A stretch of 49,002 nt of DNA from Eubacterium pyruvativorans (lineage in GTDB: Bacteria > Bacillota > Clostridia > Peptostreptococcales > Anaerovoracaceae). A program made the position numbers and the translations under genes. Under the pieces are notes generated by a model. It made no database searches. It saw nothing but the letters and a program-made list of their open reading frames with translations, and was not told the origin of the DNA. Numbering within the stretch: the stretch's first letter is position 1; the number at the start of each line of letters is the position of its first letter. Of the stretch, positions 25,125 through 36,255 are shown piece after piece. The stretch covers positions 1-49,002 of the forward strand of contig NZ_FNBF01000013.1 in NCBI RefSeq assembly GCF_900102225.1. Direction: 5' to 3'.

Positions 25125-25661
25125 ATGGAACGGGCAATTGCGGATATCTATGCGCGGGGGATGTACGCCGCCGCCCGGGATGCCGGGAAGACCGATGAGG
25201 TGCGGGAAGAACTCCTGGGCCTGAGAGATATTCTCCGGGCAGAGAAGCTTTTCCGCCGTTTTCTGCAGGATCCGGCGATTTCCCGGGACGAGAAAAAAGA
25301 GAAGATCCACACGATCTTCGACGGAAAAGTGACGGATGAGACGAGAAATTTCCTTTGCCTTCTGGTGGACAAAGGGCGAATGGCGCTGTTTCCGAAAATC
25401 ACGGAGCAGTACATCGCCATCGACGATGCGGAGCACGAGGTGGCGGAAGGCGTGATTCAGTCGGCCGTGCCGCTGACGCCGGATCAGCTCAGCCGCTTCG
25501 AAGAGCAGGTTGGTGCATTCTACGGGAAGAAGATTGTTCTTCGAAACCGGGTGGAGCCGAAACTGATCGGCGGCGTGAAAATCTACGCAGAGGACAGACT
25601 GATCGATGCTTCGCTGGCGAGCAGGCTTGAGGAATTGAACGAAAGAATACAGAGGGGGTGA
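25125..25661 (+). CDS. atpH: F-type ATP synthase subunit delta
   Basis: 178 residues, normal. N-terminal helical domain ([22 protein letters not shown]) and C-terminal part with the conserved [14 protein letters not shown]-like stretch, seen as [28 protein letters not shown]. It joins the b stalk to the top of F1. It lies 7 bp before atpA. Confidence 0.92.
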   Translation: MERAIADIYARGMYAAARDAGKTDEVREELLGLRDILRAEKLFRRFLQDPAISRDEKKEKIHTIFDGKVTDETRNFLCLLVDKGRMALFPKITEQYIAIDDAEHEVAEGVIQSAVPLTPDQLSRFEEQVGAFYGKKIVLRNRVEPKLIGGVKIYAEDRLIDASLASRLEELNERIQRG

Positions 25662-25668
25662 TCGGTGC

Positions 25669-27186
25669 ATGAATCTGAAACCGGATGAGATCAGTACCCT
25701 GATCAAGAATGAGATAGAAAATTACAGCAATGAACTGGACGTTTCGGATTTCGGACGTGTCATGCAGGTAGGAGACGGAATCGCGAGGATCTACGGGCTC
25801 CGGAACTGTATGTCGGGGGAACTTCTGAAATTCCCTCACGATGTATACGGCATGGCCATGAACCTGGAAGAGGACAACGTTGGTGCTGTCATATTAGGAG
25901 ATGATTACACCATCGGCGAAGGGGATATTGTGAAACCTACCGGTACCGTTGTACAGATGCCGGTGGGGGAGAACATGATCGGCCGTGTGGTGGACGCCCT
26001 GGGGCGTCCGATTGACGGGAAAGGCCCGGTGGAAACGGAAGAAAGCCGGCCGGTGGAATGCCCGGCGCCGGGGGTGCTGGACCGGCAGCCGGTGACGGAA
26101 CCGATGCAGACCGGCATCAAGGCCATCGATTCCATGGTGCCGATCGGCAAGGGTCAGCGTGAGCTGATCATCGGAGACCGGCAGACCGGGAAAACGGCGC
26201 TGGCAGTGGATACGATCCTGAACCAGAAGGGAAAGAATATGATCTGTATCTACGTGGCCATCGGACAGAAACAGTCCACCGTGGCCCAGCTGGTACAGAC
26301 CCTGACGGACCGGGGCGCCATGAAATACACAACGGTGGTATCCGCCACAGCCAGTGCCGCTGCACCGATGCAGTACATTGCGCCGTATGCGGGATGCGCA
26401 CTGGGAGAATATTTCATGTACGGCGGGAAAGATGTGCTGATCATTTATGATGATCTGAGCAAGCATGCGGTGGCGTACCGGGCCATGTCCCTGCTGCTGA
26501 AGAGACCGCCTGGAAGAGAGGCGTATCCGGGAGATGTTTTCTACCTGCACAGCCGGCTGCTGGAACGGGCGGCCCGGCTTTCCGATGAACTGGGCGGCGG
26601 GTCCATGACTGCGATTCCGCTGATTGAGACCCAGGCGGGGGATATCTCTGCGTACATTCCGACGAATGTCATTTCCATTACCGACGGGCAGATCTTCCTG
26701 GAATCGGATCTGTTCTTCTCCGGACAGCGGCCGGCCATCAATGCAGGTATTTCCGTGTCCCGTGTCGGCGGCAAGGCCCAGACGAAGGCCATGAAGCAGG
26801 TGTCGTCCCAGATCAAGCTTATTCTGTCTCAGTACCGGGAACTCCAGTCCTTCGCCCAGTTCGGGTCCGATGTGGATCCGGCCACGAAGAAACGGCTGGC
26901 CCACGGCGCCGCACTGATGGCGGTGCTCCGGCAGAGACAGTATCAGCCACTGGATCTGGCGGACCAGGTGATGATCCTGTATGCGGCGGTGCATAACATG
27001 GTGGATGATGTTCCGGCGGACCGGATGCCGCAGTTTGAAGAGGCGTTCCGGACTTATATGACGGAACGGTACCCGGAGGTCCGCCATTCCATCGAGGATA
27101 CCGGGGAATTGACGAAGGACACCGAGGAACTGCTGGTGAAAGGGATCCGGGCATTCCGGAAACAGTTTCTTTCGTTTAATCAATAG
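25669..27186 (+). CDS. atpA: F-type ATP synthase subunit alpha
   Basis: 505 residues, normal. N-terminal crown, then the nucleotide domain with P-loop GDRQTGKT (169-176), the VYVAIGQK-type strand, ALEY-equivalent region, the [11 protein letters not shown] strand and the signature [17 protein letters not shown]. The C-terminal helical bundle ends QFLSFNQ. Non-catalytic partner of the beta subunit in F1. Followed after 40 bp by atpG. Confidence 0.97.
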   Translation: MNLKPDEISTLIKNEIENYSNELDVSDFGRVMQVGDGIARIYGLRNCMSGELLKFPHDVYGMAMNLEEDNVGAVILGDDYTIGEGDIVKPTGTVVQMPVGENMIGRVVDALGRPIDGKGPVETEESRPVECPAPGVLDRQPVTEPMQTGIKAIDSMVPIGKGQRELIIGDRQTGKTALAVDTILNQKGKNMICIYVAIGQKQSTVAQLVQTLTDRGAMKYTTVVSATASAAAPMQYIAPYAGCALGEYFMYGGKDVLIIYDDLSKHAVAYRAMSLLLKRPPGREAYPGDVFYLHSRLLERAARLSDELGGGSMTAIPLIETQAGDISAYIPTNVISITDGQIFLESDLFFSGQRPAINAGISVSRVGGKAQTKAMKQVSSQIKLILSQYRELQSFAQFGSDVDPATKKRLAHGAALMAVLRQRQYQPLDLADQVMILYAAVHNMVDDVPADRMPQFEEAFRTYMTERYPEVRHSIEDTGELTKDTEELLVKGIRAFRKQFLSFNQ

Positions 27187-27226
27187 AAGAGAATCAATAG
27201 AAAAGGAAAGAAAGGCGGTGTGAAGC

Positions 27227-29544
<2,318 letters not shown>

Positions 29545-29545
29545 C

Positions 29546-29809
29546 ATGGCACAGAAAGTGAAACTGGAAATCATGACCCCCCGGGAACTGCTGTACCGGG
29601 ACGAGGTAGATTCCGTTTCGGTGAAAACCGTCAGCGGTTCGGAGGGCTTCATGGCCGGTCACACCTGGGCTCTGAAGCTGCTGCCGGAGCAGGGGGGCGT
29701 GACGATCCGGAACGGGAAGAACACCCGGAAGGCCAGACTCCGGGGCGGCTGCCTCTACGTCAGAGACGATATCATCATTCTCTGTGACGAGGCAGAGTGG
29801 GTCAGCTGA
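29546..29809 (+). CDS. atpC: F-type ATP synthase subunit epsilon, beta-sandwich domain only
   Basis: 87 residues, whereas most epsilon subunits have 130-140. The N-terminal beta-sandwich is complete (LEIMTPRELLYRDEVDSVSV through GGCLYVRDDIIILCDEAEWV). The C-terminal pair of helices is absent, because the frame stops in front of the operon terminator. Those helices give the epsilon-inhibited state in other bacteria, so this enzyme probably lacks that brake. Short epsilons occur naturally in some taxa, so damage is not required. Confidence 0.9.
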   Translation: MAQKVKLEIMTPRELLYRDEVDSVSVKTVSGSEGFMAGHTWALKLLPEQGGVTIRNGKNTRKARLRGGCLYVRDDIIILCDEAEWVS

Positions 29810-29831
29810 TTTCGGAAGCGAATTGAATACG

Positions 29832-29880
29832 AAAAAGCTGCTTCCCGGGGGACGAAACCGTTCGGGAAGCAGCTTTTTTA
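29832..29880 (+). terminator. Terminator of the atp operon
   Basis: AAAAAGCTGCTTCCCG and CGGGAAGCAGCTTTTT form a 16-bp perfect stem ending in a T-run. Confidence 0.92.
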
Positions 29881-29932
29881 CGTACGAAACCATTGCTTCG
29901 GCCTGCGTCGGTGGCTTGTGTACGGGCTTTTG

Positions 29933-30149
29933 CGTGTATACTGTATGGAAAAGGTGCGGATTTGCTCCTTTGGTCCATTTTCGCAGGCAATGCCACGTTC
30001 GGAAGGGTGCGAAAATGAAAGAAAAACCTGGTTAATTAATTCCTGCCGCCTCCTCAGGTGCGATTCGGAAGAAAATGTGATTTCCGCACCCGGACCTGAG
30101 GGCAGACTGTATACGATTTAGCTGTTTTCGAATTCGTTAGACAAAAAAT
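29933..30149 (-). repeat. Intergenic repeat family 2, copy B
   Basis: 217 bp, inverse orientation to copy A at 8820-9026. Read on the minus strand it starts ATTTTTTGTCTAAC and ends TTTTCCATACAGTATACACG, both identical to copy A, with matching inner blocks in the same order. Confidence 0.85.
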
Positions 30150-30287
30150 GACCCGGCTTCCGATCGGTCATTCCGGACATCGCTTTGCTGCGGCAGAAAA
30201 GCGGACGGAAAAGCCGGAGCTTGGCGTCCATACGTGGGCGTTGGGAAAATAAACTACAGTTTCAGAACTTGACGTTCATACAGCAAT

Positions 30288-30403
30288 GTGCGGAAATAAA
30301 GATTTTCATATTTTCGCACCTCACTGAATCGTGTCGCCTCGATTTCCGGCCGAATCGAGCGGAAATGGGGTGCGAAATCGAAGAAAATGAAGATTTCGCA
30401 CCC
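30288..30403 (-). repeat. Intergenic repeat family 1, copy C
   Basis: Read on the minus strand: GGTGCGAAAT to ATTTCGCACC hairpin, inner ATTTCCGC/GGCCGGAAAT hairpin, GGCGACACGATT, then GGTGCGAAAA to ATTTCCGCAC hairpin. Same order as copies A and B. Confidence 0.85.
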
Positions 30404-30453
30404 GCCCGGACCGCACCTGTTCGGCCGCCCGCACCTGCCCGTATATATAGGAA

Positions 30454-30502
30454 GAGAGGGCGTCACATGAAGCATGGTGTTTGCTTCATGTGACGCCCTC
30501 TC
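30454..30502. terminator. 21-bp perfect hairpin, terminator of the MATE gene
   Basis: Arms 30454-30474 and 30482-30502 are perfectly complementary around a 7-nt loop. It lies 16 bp after the MATE stop (minus strand). The flank on the exit side is AT-rich but without a long T-run, so it may also act as a 3' RNA stabiliser. Confidence 0.7.
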
Positions 30503-30517
30503 TATTTGCAGCCGGAA

Positions 30518-31930
30518 TTATAATTTTGCGATAGTGTTCCGGTAGAGACGCCGGAACAGCATGATAGTGATGCAGAGAGACACGACTTCCGCGATCGGGA
30601 ATGCCCACCACACGTTGGACAGCACGCCGGTGCGGGACAGCAGCCAGGCCACCGGAATCAGTACCACCAGCTGCCGGGTGACCGAGACGATGAGGGAGTT
30701 CACGCTGCGGGAGAACGCCTGGAAGATGGATCCCCCGATGATGCCGATGGAGGCCAGCGGGAAGGACAGGGCGATGATCCGCAGGGCGGGATCTCCCAGT
30801 TTTGTCATCTGCTGCGAAGCGCTGAACAGAGCCAGGAGCTGGGACGGGAACAGCTCGAAGATCACCGTTCCGACGACCATAATGCTGAAGGCCAGCATAA
30901 AAGCGAACTTCAGCGCATGGACGATCCGCTCTTTCTTTCTGGCACCGTAGTTATAGGCCAGCACCGGGATGATGCCGTTATTCAGTCCGAACACCGGCAT
31001 GAAGAAGAAACTCTGGAGCTTGAAGTATACGCCGAATACCGCAGTTGCCGTGGTGCTGAACGTGATCAGAATCCGGTTCATCAGGTAGGTCATGACGGAA
31101 CCGATGGACATCATCAGGATGGACGGTACCCCCACGGCGTAGATGCGGCCGACGATCCGGGCCTTCGGCTTCAGGATCAGTGCGAAGGAGAAATGAATTT
31201 CTTTGTTCTTCTTCAGGTTCAGGGTTAATCCTGTGCAGGCGGCGATGTGCTGTCCGATGCAGGTGGCGATGGCGGCGCCTGCGACGCCCAATTTCGGCGC
31301 ACCCAAAAGCCCGAAAATCAGGATCGGGTCCAGGATCAGGTTGATCACTGCTCCGGTAATCTGGGAGATCATGCTGAGGTGGGTCAGGCCTGTGGACTGA
31401 AGCAGACGCTCGAAGGTCACCTGATAGAAGAGCCCCAGGGAGAAACAGGAAATATAGTGCAGGTACGTGGTGCCGTATGCGATGATTTCCCGGTTATCGG
31501 TCTGGGTGGTCATAAACCAGCGGGCGCCGAAAATGCCAAGTAACAGGAACAGGATGAAGTTGCAGAACGTCAGCAGCAGTCCGGTATTCGCCGCTGCATC
31601 CGACCGGTCGGTCCGCCGTTCTCCCAGAGATTTCGATAGCAGGGCATTGATACCCACGCCGGTTCCGGCACCCAGAGAGATCATCAGATTCTGCACCGGG
31701 AAGGCCAGTGAAACAGCGGTCAGTGCATTCTCTGAAATCTGGGCGACGAAGACACTGTCCACAATGTTATAGAGAGCCTGCACCAGCATGGAGATCATCA
31801 TCGGAATGGACATGGTGATGATCAGCTTCCGGATTTCCATGGTTCCCATCTTGTTTTCTTTCGGAGCGCATTCCTTCGCCATTTTTTCCTCCAGAGCGTG
31901 ATAATCATGAATGTTATTCTTCTCTGTCAT
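30518..31930 (-). CDS. MATE-family multidrug/Na+ antiporter
   Basis: 470 residues with about twelve hydrophobic helices in two repeated halves. MATE marks: SIPMMISMLVQALYNIVDSVFVAQ, ALTAVSLAFPVQNLMISLGAGTG and GINALLSKSLGE in the first half; PVFGLNNGIIPVLAYNYGA in the second. Exports drugs or metabolites by Na+ or H+ exchange; the substrate cannot be read. The cytosolic N-terminus of about 35 charged residues is slightly long. Start ATG 31930 with AGAAAGG. Single gene, bounded by a hairpin. Confidence 0.92.
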   Translation of the reverse strand: MTEKNNIHDYHALEEKMAKECAPKENKMGTMEIRKLIITMSIPMMISMLVQALYNIVDSVFVAQISENALTAVSLAFPVQNLMISLGAGTGVGINALLSKSLGERRTDRSDAAANTGLLLTFCNFILFLLLGIFGARWFMTTQTDNREIIAYGTTYLHYISCFSLGLFYQVTFERLLQSTGLTHLSMISQITGAVINLILDPILIFGLLGAPKLGVAGAAIATCIGQHIAACTGLTLNLKKNKEIHFSFALILKPKARIVGRIYAVGVPSILMMSIGSVMTYLMNRILITFSTTATAVFGVYFKLQSFFFMPVFGLNNGIIPVLAYNYGARKKERIVHALKFAFMLAFSIMVVGTVIFELFPSQLLALFSASQQMTKLGDPALRIIALSFPLASIGIIGGSIFQAFSRSVNSLIVSVTRQLVVLIPVAWLLSRTGVLSNVWWAFPIAEVVSLCITIMLFRRLYRNTIAKL

Positions 31931-32025
31931 TACACCAAACCTTTCTTCTATTATATATCATTTCAAATTCACTTTGAGGCATACCAAACTATTATATCGA
32001 AGATCGAAAAGATGTCAAATGTGGT

Positions 32026-32105
32026 GCAGGGACAAAAAATGACCGTGCATGCGTTCCGGAAGAACTGATATAATGAAAGAAAATACAGTCATTTTTTGTC
32101 CCTGC
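32026..32105. promoter_or_regulatory. 18-bp perfect inverted repeat around a TATAAT, upstream of the isochorismatase-like gene
   Basis: GCAGGGACAAAAAATGAC (32026-32043) and its exact reverse complement (32088-32105) flank 44 bp that contain TATAAT (32069-32074). The -35 is weak. It could be an operator pair, a leader RNA stem or a small mobile element. It shares TCATTTTTTGTC with the family-2 repeat border. Confidence 0.65.
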
Positions 32106-32158
32106 CGGAAGGCGGGATGAAACAGTTCACATCCGGCAGTGAGCCGGGGGAGGTGCGG

Positions 32159-32710
32159 ATGAGTCGATACATGCTGGAGCCGGAATACACACTGGCGGTG
32201 CTGGTGGATTATCAGGAAAAGGTCTGCCGGCCGATCTGGAAGACAGAGGAACTGGAGCAGAAGCTGGTTCATGCGGTGAAGGGACTGCAGATTCTGGAGG
32301 TGCCTCTTCTGGTGACGGAGCAGTATCCGAAGGGCCTGGGGCAGACCACGGAGCCGCTCCGGAAGGCGCTGGAGAACTATGAACCGCTGGAAAAGGTGAC
32401 ATTCAGCTGTATGCGGGATCCGGTTTTCCGGAAGAAGCTGGTGGAAAGCGGGAAGAAAGATATCATTCTGATGGGAATTGAGGCCCACGTCTGTGTGCAG
32501 CAGACGGCGCTGGAGCTGATGGAAGAGGGATACCGGGTGTTCCTGGCGGCGGACCTGGTGTCCAGCCGGAATCCGTATGACCGGGAAATGGGCATTGAAC
32601 GGATGCGGGATGCGGGATGTGTGATCACCACCATCGAATCTTTGTACTTCGAGCTCATGGGCAGTTCGAAGGCGGATCATTTCCGGGAGATTTCCCTGCA
32701 TATCCGGTAA
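32159..32710 (+). CDS. Isochorismatase-like cysteine hydrolase
   Basis: 183 residues from ATG 32159, set by GGGGGAGGTG; the frame opens earlier (32096) without a ribosome site. Triad of the isochorismatase-like fold: Asp17 (VLVDYQEK), Lys79 (PLEKVTFSC) and Cys112 (GIEAHVCVQQTALEL). The cis-peptide GIEAHVC region and the TEQYPKGLG segment fit the YcaC/ISOC1 type. Actual substrate unknown; members include nicotinamidase and isochorismatase, but metal-site residues of nicotinamidase are not obvious. Single gene. Confidence 0.87.
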   Translation: MSRYMLEPEYTLAVLVDYQEKVCRPIWKTEELEQKLVHAVKGLQILEVPLLVTEQYPKGLGQTTEPLRKALENYEPLEKVTFSCMRDPVFRKKLVESGKKDIILMGIEAHVCVQQTALELMEEGYRVFLAADLVSSRNPYDREMGIERMRDAGCVITTIESLYFELMGSSKADHFREISLHIR

Positions 32711-32845
32711 ATAACCCGGTACATATCCCCGCATATCGGCAGCGCAGGGCGGGGCAGGGAGCACGCCTTCTTCGGACGCAAAAGCGGGACCCCGCAAATC
32801 GAGGTCCCGCTTCCGCATATAGAGGCGTTAGTTGTAGATTGCAAA

Positions 32846-33625
32846 TTATTTATTCTGGAATACCGGATCCCTCTTTTCGACGAATGCGGACATTCCTTCC
32901 ACTCTGTCTTCAGAAGCGAAGCACTGCTGGAATCCCTCAATCTCCAGACGGCAGCCGGTTCTCAGATCGGTGTTCATGCCGTTGTTAATCGCCATCTTGG
33001 ACTGCTGCACTGCAATCGGCGCCTTCGCAGCAATGCCCTTCGCCAGCTTCTCCACCGTCGGCATCAGTTCTTCCGCCGGCACAACCTGCTGAACCAGGCC
33101 GATCCGAAGCGCTTCATCTGCCTTGACGTTCTTCGCAGCCAGGATCATGTATTTCGCCATGCCCTTGCCCACCAGACGCGGCAGTCTCTGGGTGCCGCCG
33201 AATCCCGGGGTAATGCCCAGGCCGACTTCCGGCTGGCCGAACAGCGCCTTCTCGGATGCGATGCGGATGTCGCATGCCATGGACAGCTCACAGCCGCCGC
33301 CCAGAGCGAAACCGTTCACTGCGGCGATGAAAACCTTCGGGCTGTTATCGATCTTGTCCATTACCTTGTGACCCAGTTCTGTGTAATCATGTCCCTCCAG
33401 AACCGGCTTCGTCTGCATTTCGCTGATGTCCGCACCGGCGACGAACGCTCTGCCTGCGCCGGTGACGACGACCACATGCACATCGTTGTCCGGTGCGATT
33501 TTCGTATCCAGACAGTCGTCGATCTCTTCCAGAACGGCGGTGCACAGTGCATTCAGCGCCTTCGGACGATTAATGGTAAGGTAACCAACGTGATCCTTCA
33601 CTTCATATAGAATATTCTCGTACAT
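32846..33625 (-). CDS. crt: 3-hydroxybutyryl-CoA dehydratase (crotonase)
   Basis: 259 residues from ATG 33625 (AAGGGAG upstream); a 58-codon extension in the same frame lacks a ribosome site and covers the promoter. Converts 3-hydroxybutyryl-CoA to crotonyl-CoA. Catalytic Glu113 (GGGCELSMACD) and Glu133 (GQPEVGLGITPGFGGTQRL) stand at canonical places; the oxyanion hole is AGADISEM. Diverges from the hbd-bcd-but-etf-thl cluster, sharing a 612-bp control region with a Rex-like box over its -10. Confidence 0.95.
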   Translation of the reverse strand: MYENILYEVKDHVGYLTINRPKALNALCTAVLEEIDDCLDTKIAPDNDVHVVVVTGAGRAFVAGADISEMQTKPVLEGHDYTELGHKVMDKIDNSPKVFIAAVNGFALGGGCELSMACDIRIASEKALFGQPEVGLGITPGFGGTQRLPRLVGKGMAKYMILAAKNVKADEALRIGLVQQVVPAEELMPTVEKLAKGIAAKAPIAVQQSKMAINNGMNTDLRTGCRLEIEGFQQCFASEDRVEGMSAFVEKRDPVFQNK

Positions 33626-33687
33626 TTCAATGATCTCCCTTCTGGAAAACTCACTCTGATCCGATGCCGGCGCCTTCCGCCGGCGGC

Positions 33688-33705
33688 CTGTTAATAATAT
33701 AACAT
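33688..33705. promoter_or_regulatory. Candidate Rex operator over the crt -10
   Basis: CTGTTAATAATATAACAT matches the Rex consensus TTGTTAANNNNTTAACAA at 11 of 14 fixed positions and covers the crt -10 TATATT (33701-33696). Confidence 0.6.
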
Positions 33706-33724
33706 GTTGTTGCGGCTTATACAA
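33696..33724 (-). promoter_or_regulatory. Promoter of crt
   Basis: On the minus strand TTGTAT (33724-33719), 17 bp, TATATT (33701-33696). Confidence 0.65.
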
Positions 33725-33948
33725 TAGATTCTGACAATTCCTGGCGGGAAATTTTTCGATGATTTTCGGACAAAAAGTACCGGGGAAAACGCTCGGCACT
33801 TGTTAGAATAGTATTAAAAAACTGAGATGAAAAAATTGTGTGAAGATTGGGTGATTATACTGGATTATTGTGTGCAACTTGTATATACTGAGATTCAGCG
33901 GGTTTCAGTCAAATTTTCCGAAGATTGACGATACCGTGAAAATAATAC

Positions 33949-33977
33949 TTGTTAAAGAATAATCAATGTGCTATAAT
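33949..33977 (+). promoter_or_regulatory. Promoter of the hbd cluster with overlapping Rex-like box
   Basis: TTGTTA (33949-33954), 17 bp, TATAAT (33972-33977). TTGTTAAAGAATAATCAA (33949-33966) starts at the -35 and matches the Rex consensus at 12 of 14 fixed positions, so NADH/NAD+ control is likely. Confidence 0.75.
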
Positions 33978-33983
33978 TCAATA

Positions 33984-34237
33984 CAGCCAGGGGGGCCGAA
34001 GAGCGGGACGCCTCGGAACCCTTGAAAATACAAGTGAAGACGCGCATTTCAGATGATGCGGGTTGCGCATCATATATTTTTTCCAATGATTTGTTAAAAA
34101 AACAACAAATCATTGAAATAAACGAATTGCAGCGTAATCGCAGTTGAAAAATTCTATTGCTGAAAATGGTTCATAACCGCCTGCGGGTGGTCTTGATACT
34201 AAAATCGTCTACTATTTGTTTAGATAGGAGGGTTTTT
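33984..34237 (+). ncRNA. Structured 5' leader of hbd, class not recognised
   Basis: From the expected RNA start to hbd there are about 250 nt. Seen: a CCGA.GAGC/GC.CTCGG hairpin, a CTTG/CAAG mini-hairpin, GCGCA (34042-34046) able to pair with TGCGC (34064-34068), a terminator-like hairpin (34053-34082), and a 12-bp perfect hairpin (34084-34115). The GCGCA/TGCGC helix would exclude the terminator, so the parts of an attenuation switch are present. It matches no riboswitch class I know. Confidence 0.5.
34053..34082 (+). terminator. Terminator-like hairpin inside the hbd leader
   Basis: ATGATGCG/CGCATCAT stem followed by ATATTTTTT, 156 bp before the hbd start. It should cut transcription unless an alternative fold forms. 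Confidence 0.7.
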
Positions 34238-35074
34238 ATGAAAGTAGCAATTTTTGGTGCCGGCACGATGGGATCCGGTATTGCTCAGGTCATGGCTTCT
34301 CATGGTCACGTTGCTCTGATGTACGCAAGCAGCCTGGAATCTGCACAGCGTCACAAGGACAAGCTCGCGAAGTCTCTGGAGAAGAAAGTCGCGAAGGGCA
34401 AGATGACAGAGGAAGTCAAGGATGGCATTCTGAACAACATCCTTGTAGAAGAGAAGTCTGCTGCTGCTGACGCAGATCTGATCATTGAATGCGTCAAGGA
34501 AGACATGGCTACGAAGAGAGTTCTGCTGAAGGAACTGGATGAGATGTGCAAGCCGGAGACTGTCTTCGCTTCCAACACATCCTCTCTGTCTGTTACAGAA
34601 ATGGGTAACGGACTGAAGCATCCTGTAATCGGCATGCACTTCTTCAACCCGGTTCCGGCGATGAAGCTGGTAGAGGTTATCCGCGGTGCGAACACGACAC
34701 AGGAAACTTTCGACTTCATCTACAACCTGTCCAAGGAAATCGGAAAGGATCCTGTGGAGGTTTCCGAAGCACCTGGATTCGTTGTAAACCGTATCCTCGT
34801 TCCGATGATCAACGAAGCTGTGGAAGTTCTGCAGAACGGCATCGCTTCCGCGGAAGACATCGACAAGGCTATGAAGCTCGGTGCCAACCATCCGATGGGA
34901 CCATTACAGCTCTCCGACTTTATTGGAAATGATATCGTTCTCGCAGTTATGGAAACGATCTATAACGAGACCGGCGACTCCAAGTATCGTCCGTCCCTGC
35001 TCCTGAAGAAGATGGTTCGTGGAGGACTGCTCGGTATGAAGACAGGTAAGGGATTCTACGACTATTCCAAATAA
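34238..35074 (+). CDS. hbd: 3-hydroxybutyryl-CoA dehydrogenase
   Basis: 278 residues from ATG 34238 (TAGGAGGG upstream; the longer frame from 34157 is rejected). Reduces acetoacetyl-CoA to 3-hydroxybutyryl-CoA. NAD(P)-binding GAGTMGSG at residues 6-13; catalytic His in [33 protein letters not shown]; ending [16 protein letters not shown]. First gene after the structured leader, 26 bp before bcd. Codons are rich in GTT, GCT and CGT, unlike the CGG/CTG style outside the cluster, which suggests very high expression. Confidence 0.96.
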   Translation: MKVAIFGAGTMGSGIAQVMASHGHVALMYASSLESAQRHKDKLAKSLEKKVAKGKMTEEVKDGILNNILVEEKSAAADADLIIECVKEDMATKRVLLKELDEMCKPETVFASNTSSLSVTEMGNGLKHPVIGMHFFNPVPAMKLVEVIRGANTTQETFDFIYNLSKEIGKDPVEVSEAPGFVVNRILVPMINEAVEVLQNGIASAEDIDKAMKLGANHPMGPLQLSDFIGNDIVLAVMETIYNETGDSKYRPSLLLKKMVRGGLLGMKTGKGFYDYSK

Positions 35075-35100
35075 ACTAAAGTGAAAAGGAGATAGAAATT

Positions 35101-36246
35101 ATGGATTTTCAGCTGACTAAAGAGCAGCAGATGCTTCGTAAGATGTACAGAGACTTCGTAGCGAACGAAGTTGAACCGATCGCTGCTGAAATCGATGAAG
35201 AAGAGCGCTTCCCTTCCGGGACAATTCCTAAGATGGCGAAACTCGGCATGATGGGAATTCCGTTCCCGAAGAAGTACGGCGGCGCAGGCGGATCCAATCT
35301 GGACTACGCAATGTGCATCGAAGAGCTGGCGAAGGCCTGCACAACCACATCTGTAATCGTCGCAGCTCACACTTCTCTGTGCTGCTATCCTATTTACAAG
35401 TTCGGTACAGAAGAGCAGAAGATGAAGTATCTGCCGGATCTGCTGTCGGGCAAGAAGGTCGGTGCCTTCGGTCTGACAGAGCCGGAAGCCGGTTCCGATG
35501 CTGCGGGACAGCAGACAGAAGCTGTTCTGGAAGGTGACCATTACGTACTGAACGGCACGAAGTGCTTCATCACGAACGCTTCCGAAGCGAGCACATTCGT
35601 TGTATTCGCTATGACAGATAAGACCAAGGGTAACCATGGTATCTCCGCTTTCATTGTCGAGAAGGGATTCGAAGGATTCTCCATCGGCAAGCACGAGAAG
35701 AAGATGGGTATCCGCGGAAGTGCTACTTCCGACCTGGTATTCCAGGACTGCATCGTACCGAAGGAGAACCTGCTGGGTAAGGAAGGTAAGGGATTCAAGG
35801 TTGCGATGGGTACTCTGGAAGGCGGACGTGTCGGTGTTGCGGCACAGGCTCTGGGTATCGCAGAAGGCGCCATTGCAGAGACCGTGAAGTACACCGGTGA
35901 GCGTATGCAGTTCGGCAGAAGAATCAGCCAGTTCCAGAACACACAGTTCAAGCTCGCAGATCTGGAATCCTCCACAGAGGCTGCACAGCTGCTCGTATAC
36001 CGCGCTGCAGTAGCGAAGGATAACAACGATCCGATGACCGGATACTATTCCTCCATGGCGAAGCTGTATGCCGGCGGAAATGCCTCCACAGTAACACGTG
36101 AGTGTCTGCAGCTGTTCGGCGGATATGGATACATCCGTGACTTCCCGATCGAACGTATGATGAGAGACGCTAAGATCACAGAGATCTACGAAGGTACTTC
36201 CGAAGTACAGAGAATGATCGTATCTCGGGCAATGGGAGTGAAGTAA
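35101..36246 (+). CDS. bcd: Butyryl-CoA dehydrogenase
   Basis: 381 residues, typical acyl-CoA dehydrogenase. Reduces crotonyl-CoA to butyryl-CoA with FAD; with EtfAB it can bifurcate electrons from NADH to ferredoxin. Marks: MDFQLTKEQQMLRKMYRDFV start, FAD-contact FGLTEPEAGSDAA, KCFITNA, and catalytic Glu364 in IYEGTSEVQRMIV. GYGYIRDFPIERMMRDAKI fits short-chain members. Highly expressed codon style. Followed after 9 bp by the CoA-transferase. Confidence 0.96.
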   Translation: MDFQLTKEQQMLRKMYRDFVANEVEPIAAEIDEEERFPSGTIPKMAKLGMMGIPFPKKYGGAGGSNLDYAMCIEELAKACTTTSVIVAAHTSLCCYPIYKFGTEEQKMKYLPDLLSGKKVGAFGLTEPEAGSDAAGQQTEAVLEGDHYVLNGTKCFITNASEASTFVVFAMTDKTKGNHGISAFIVEKGFEGFSIGKHEKKMGIRGSATSDLVFQDCIVPKENLLGKEGKGFKVAMGTLEGGRVGVAAQALGIAEGAIAETVKYTGERMQFGRRISQFQNTQFKLADLESSTEAAQLLVYRAAVAKDNNDPMTGYYSSMAKLYAGGNASTVTRECLQLFGGYGYIRDFPIERMMRDAKITEIYEGTSEVQRMIVSRAMGVK

Positions 36247-36255
36247 ATAAGCATT

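Larger units (their letters stand above)
29810..30517. other. Non-coding region atpC / MATE gene with terminators and inverted repeat block
   Basis: Holds the atp terminator (29832-29880), family-2 copy B (29933-30149, minus), a linker, family-1 copy C (30288-30403, minus), further GGTGCGG motifs to about 30440 and a 21-bp hairpin at 30454. No credible ORF. Confidence 0.75.
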
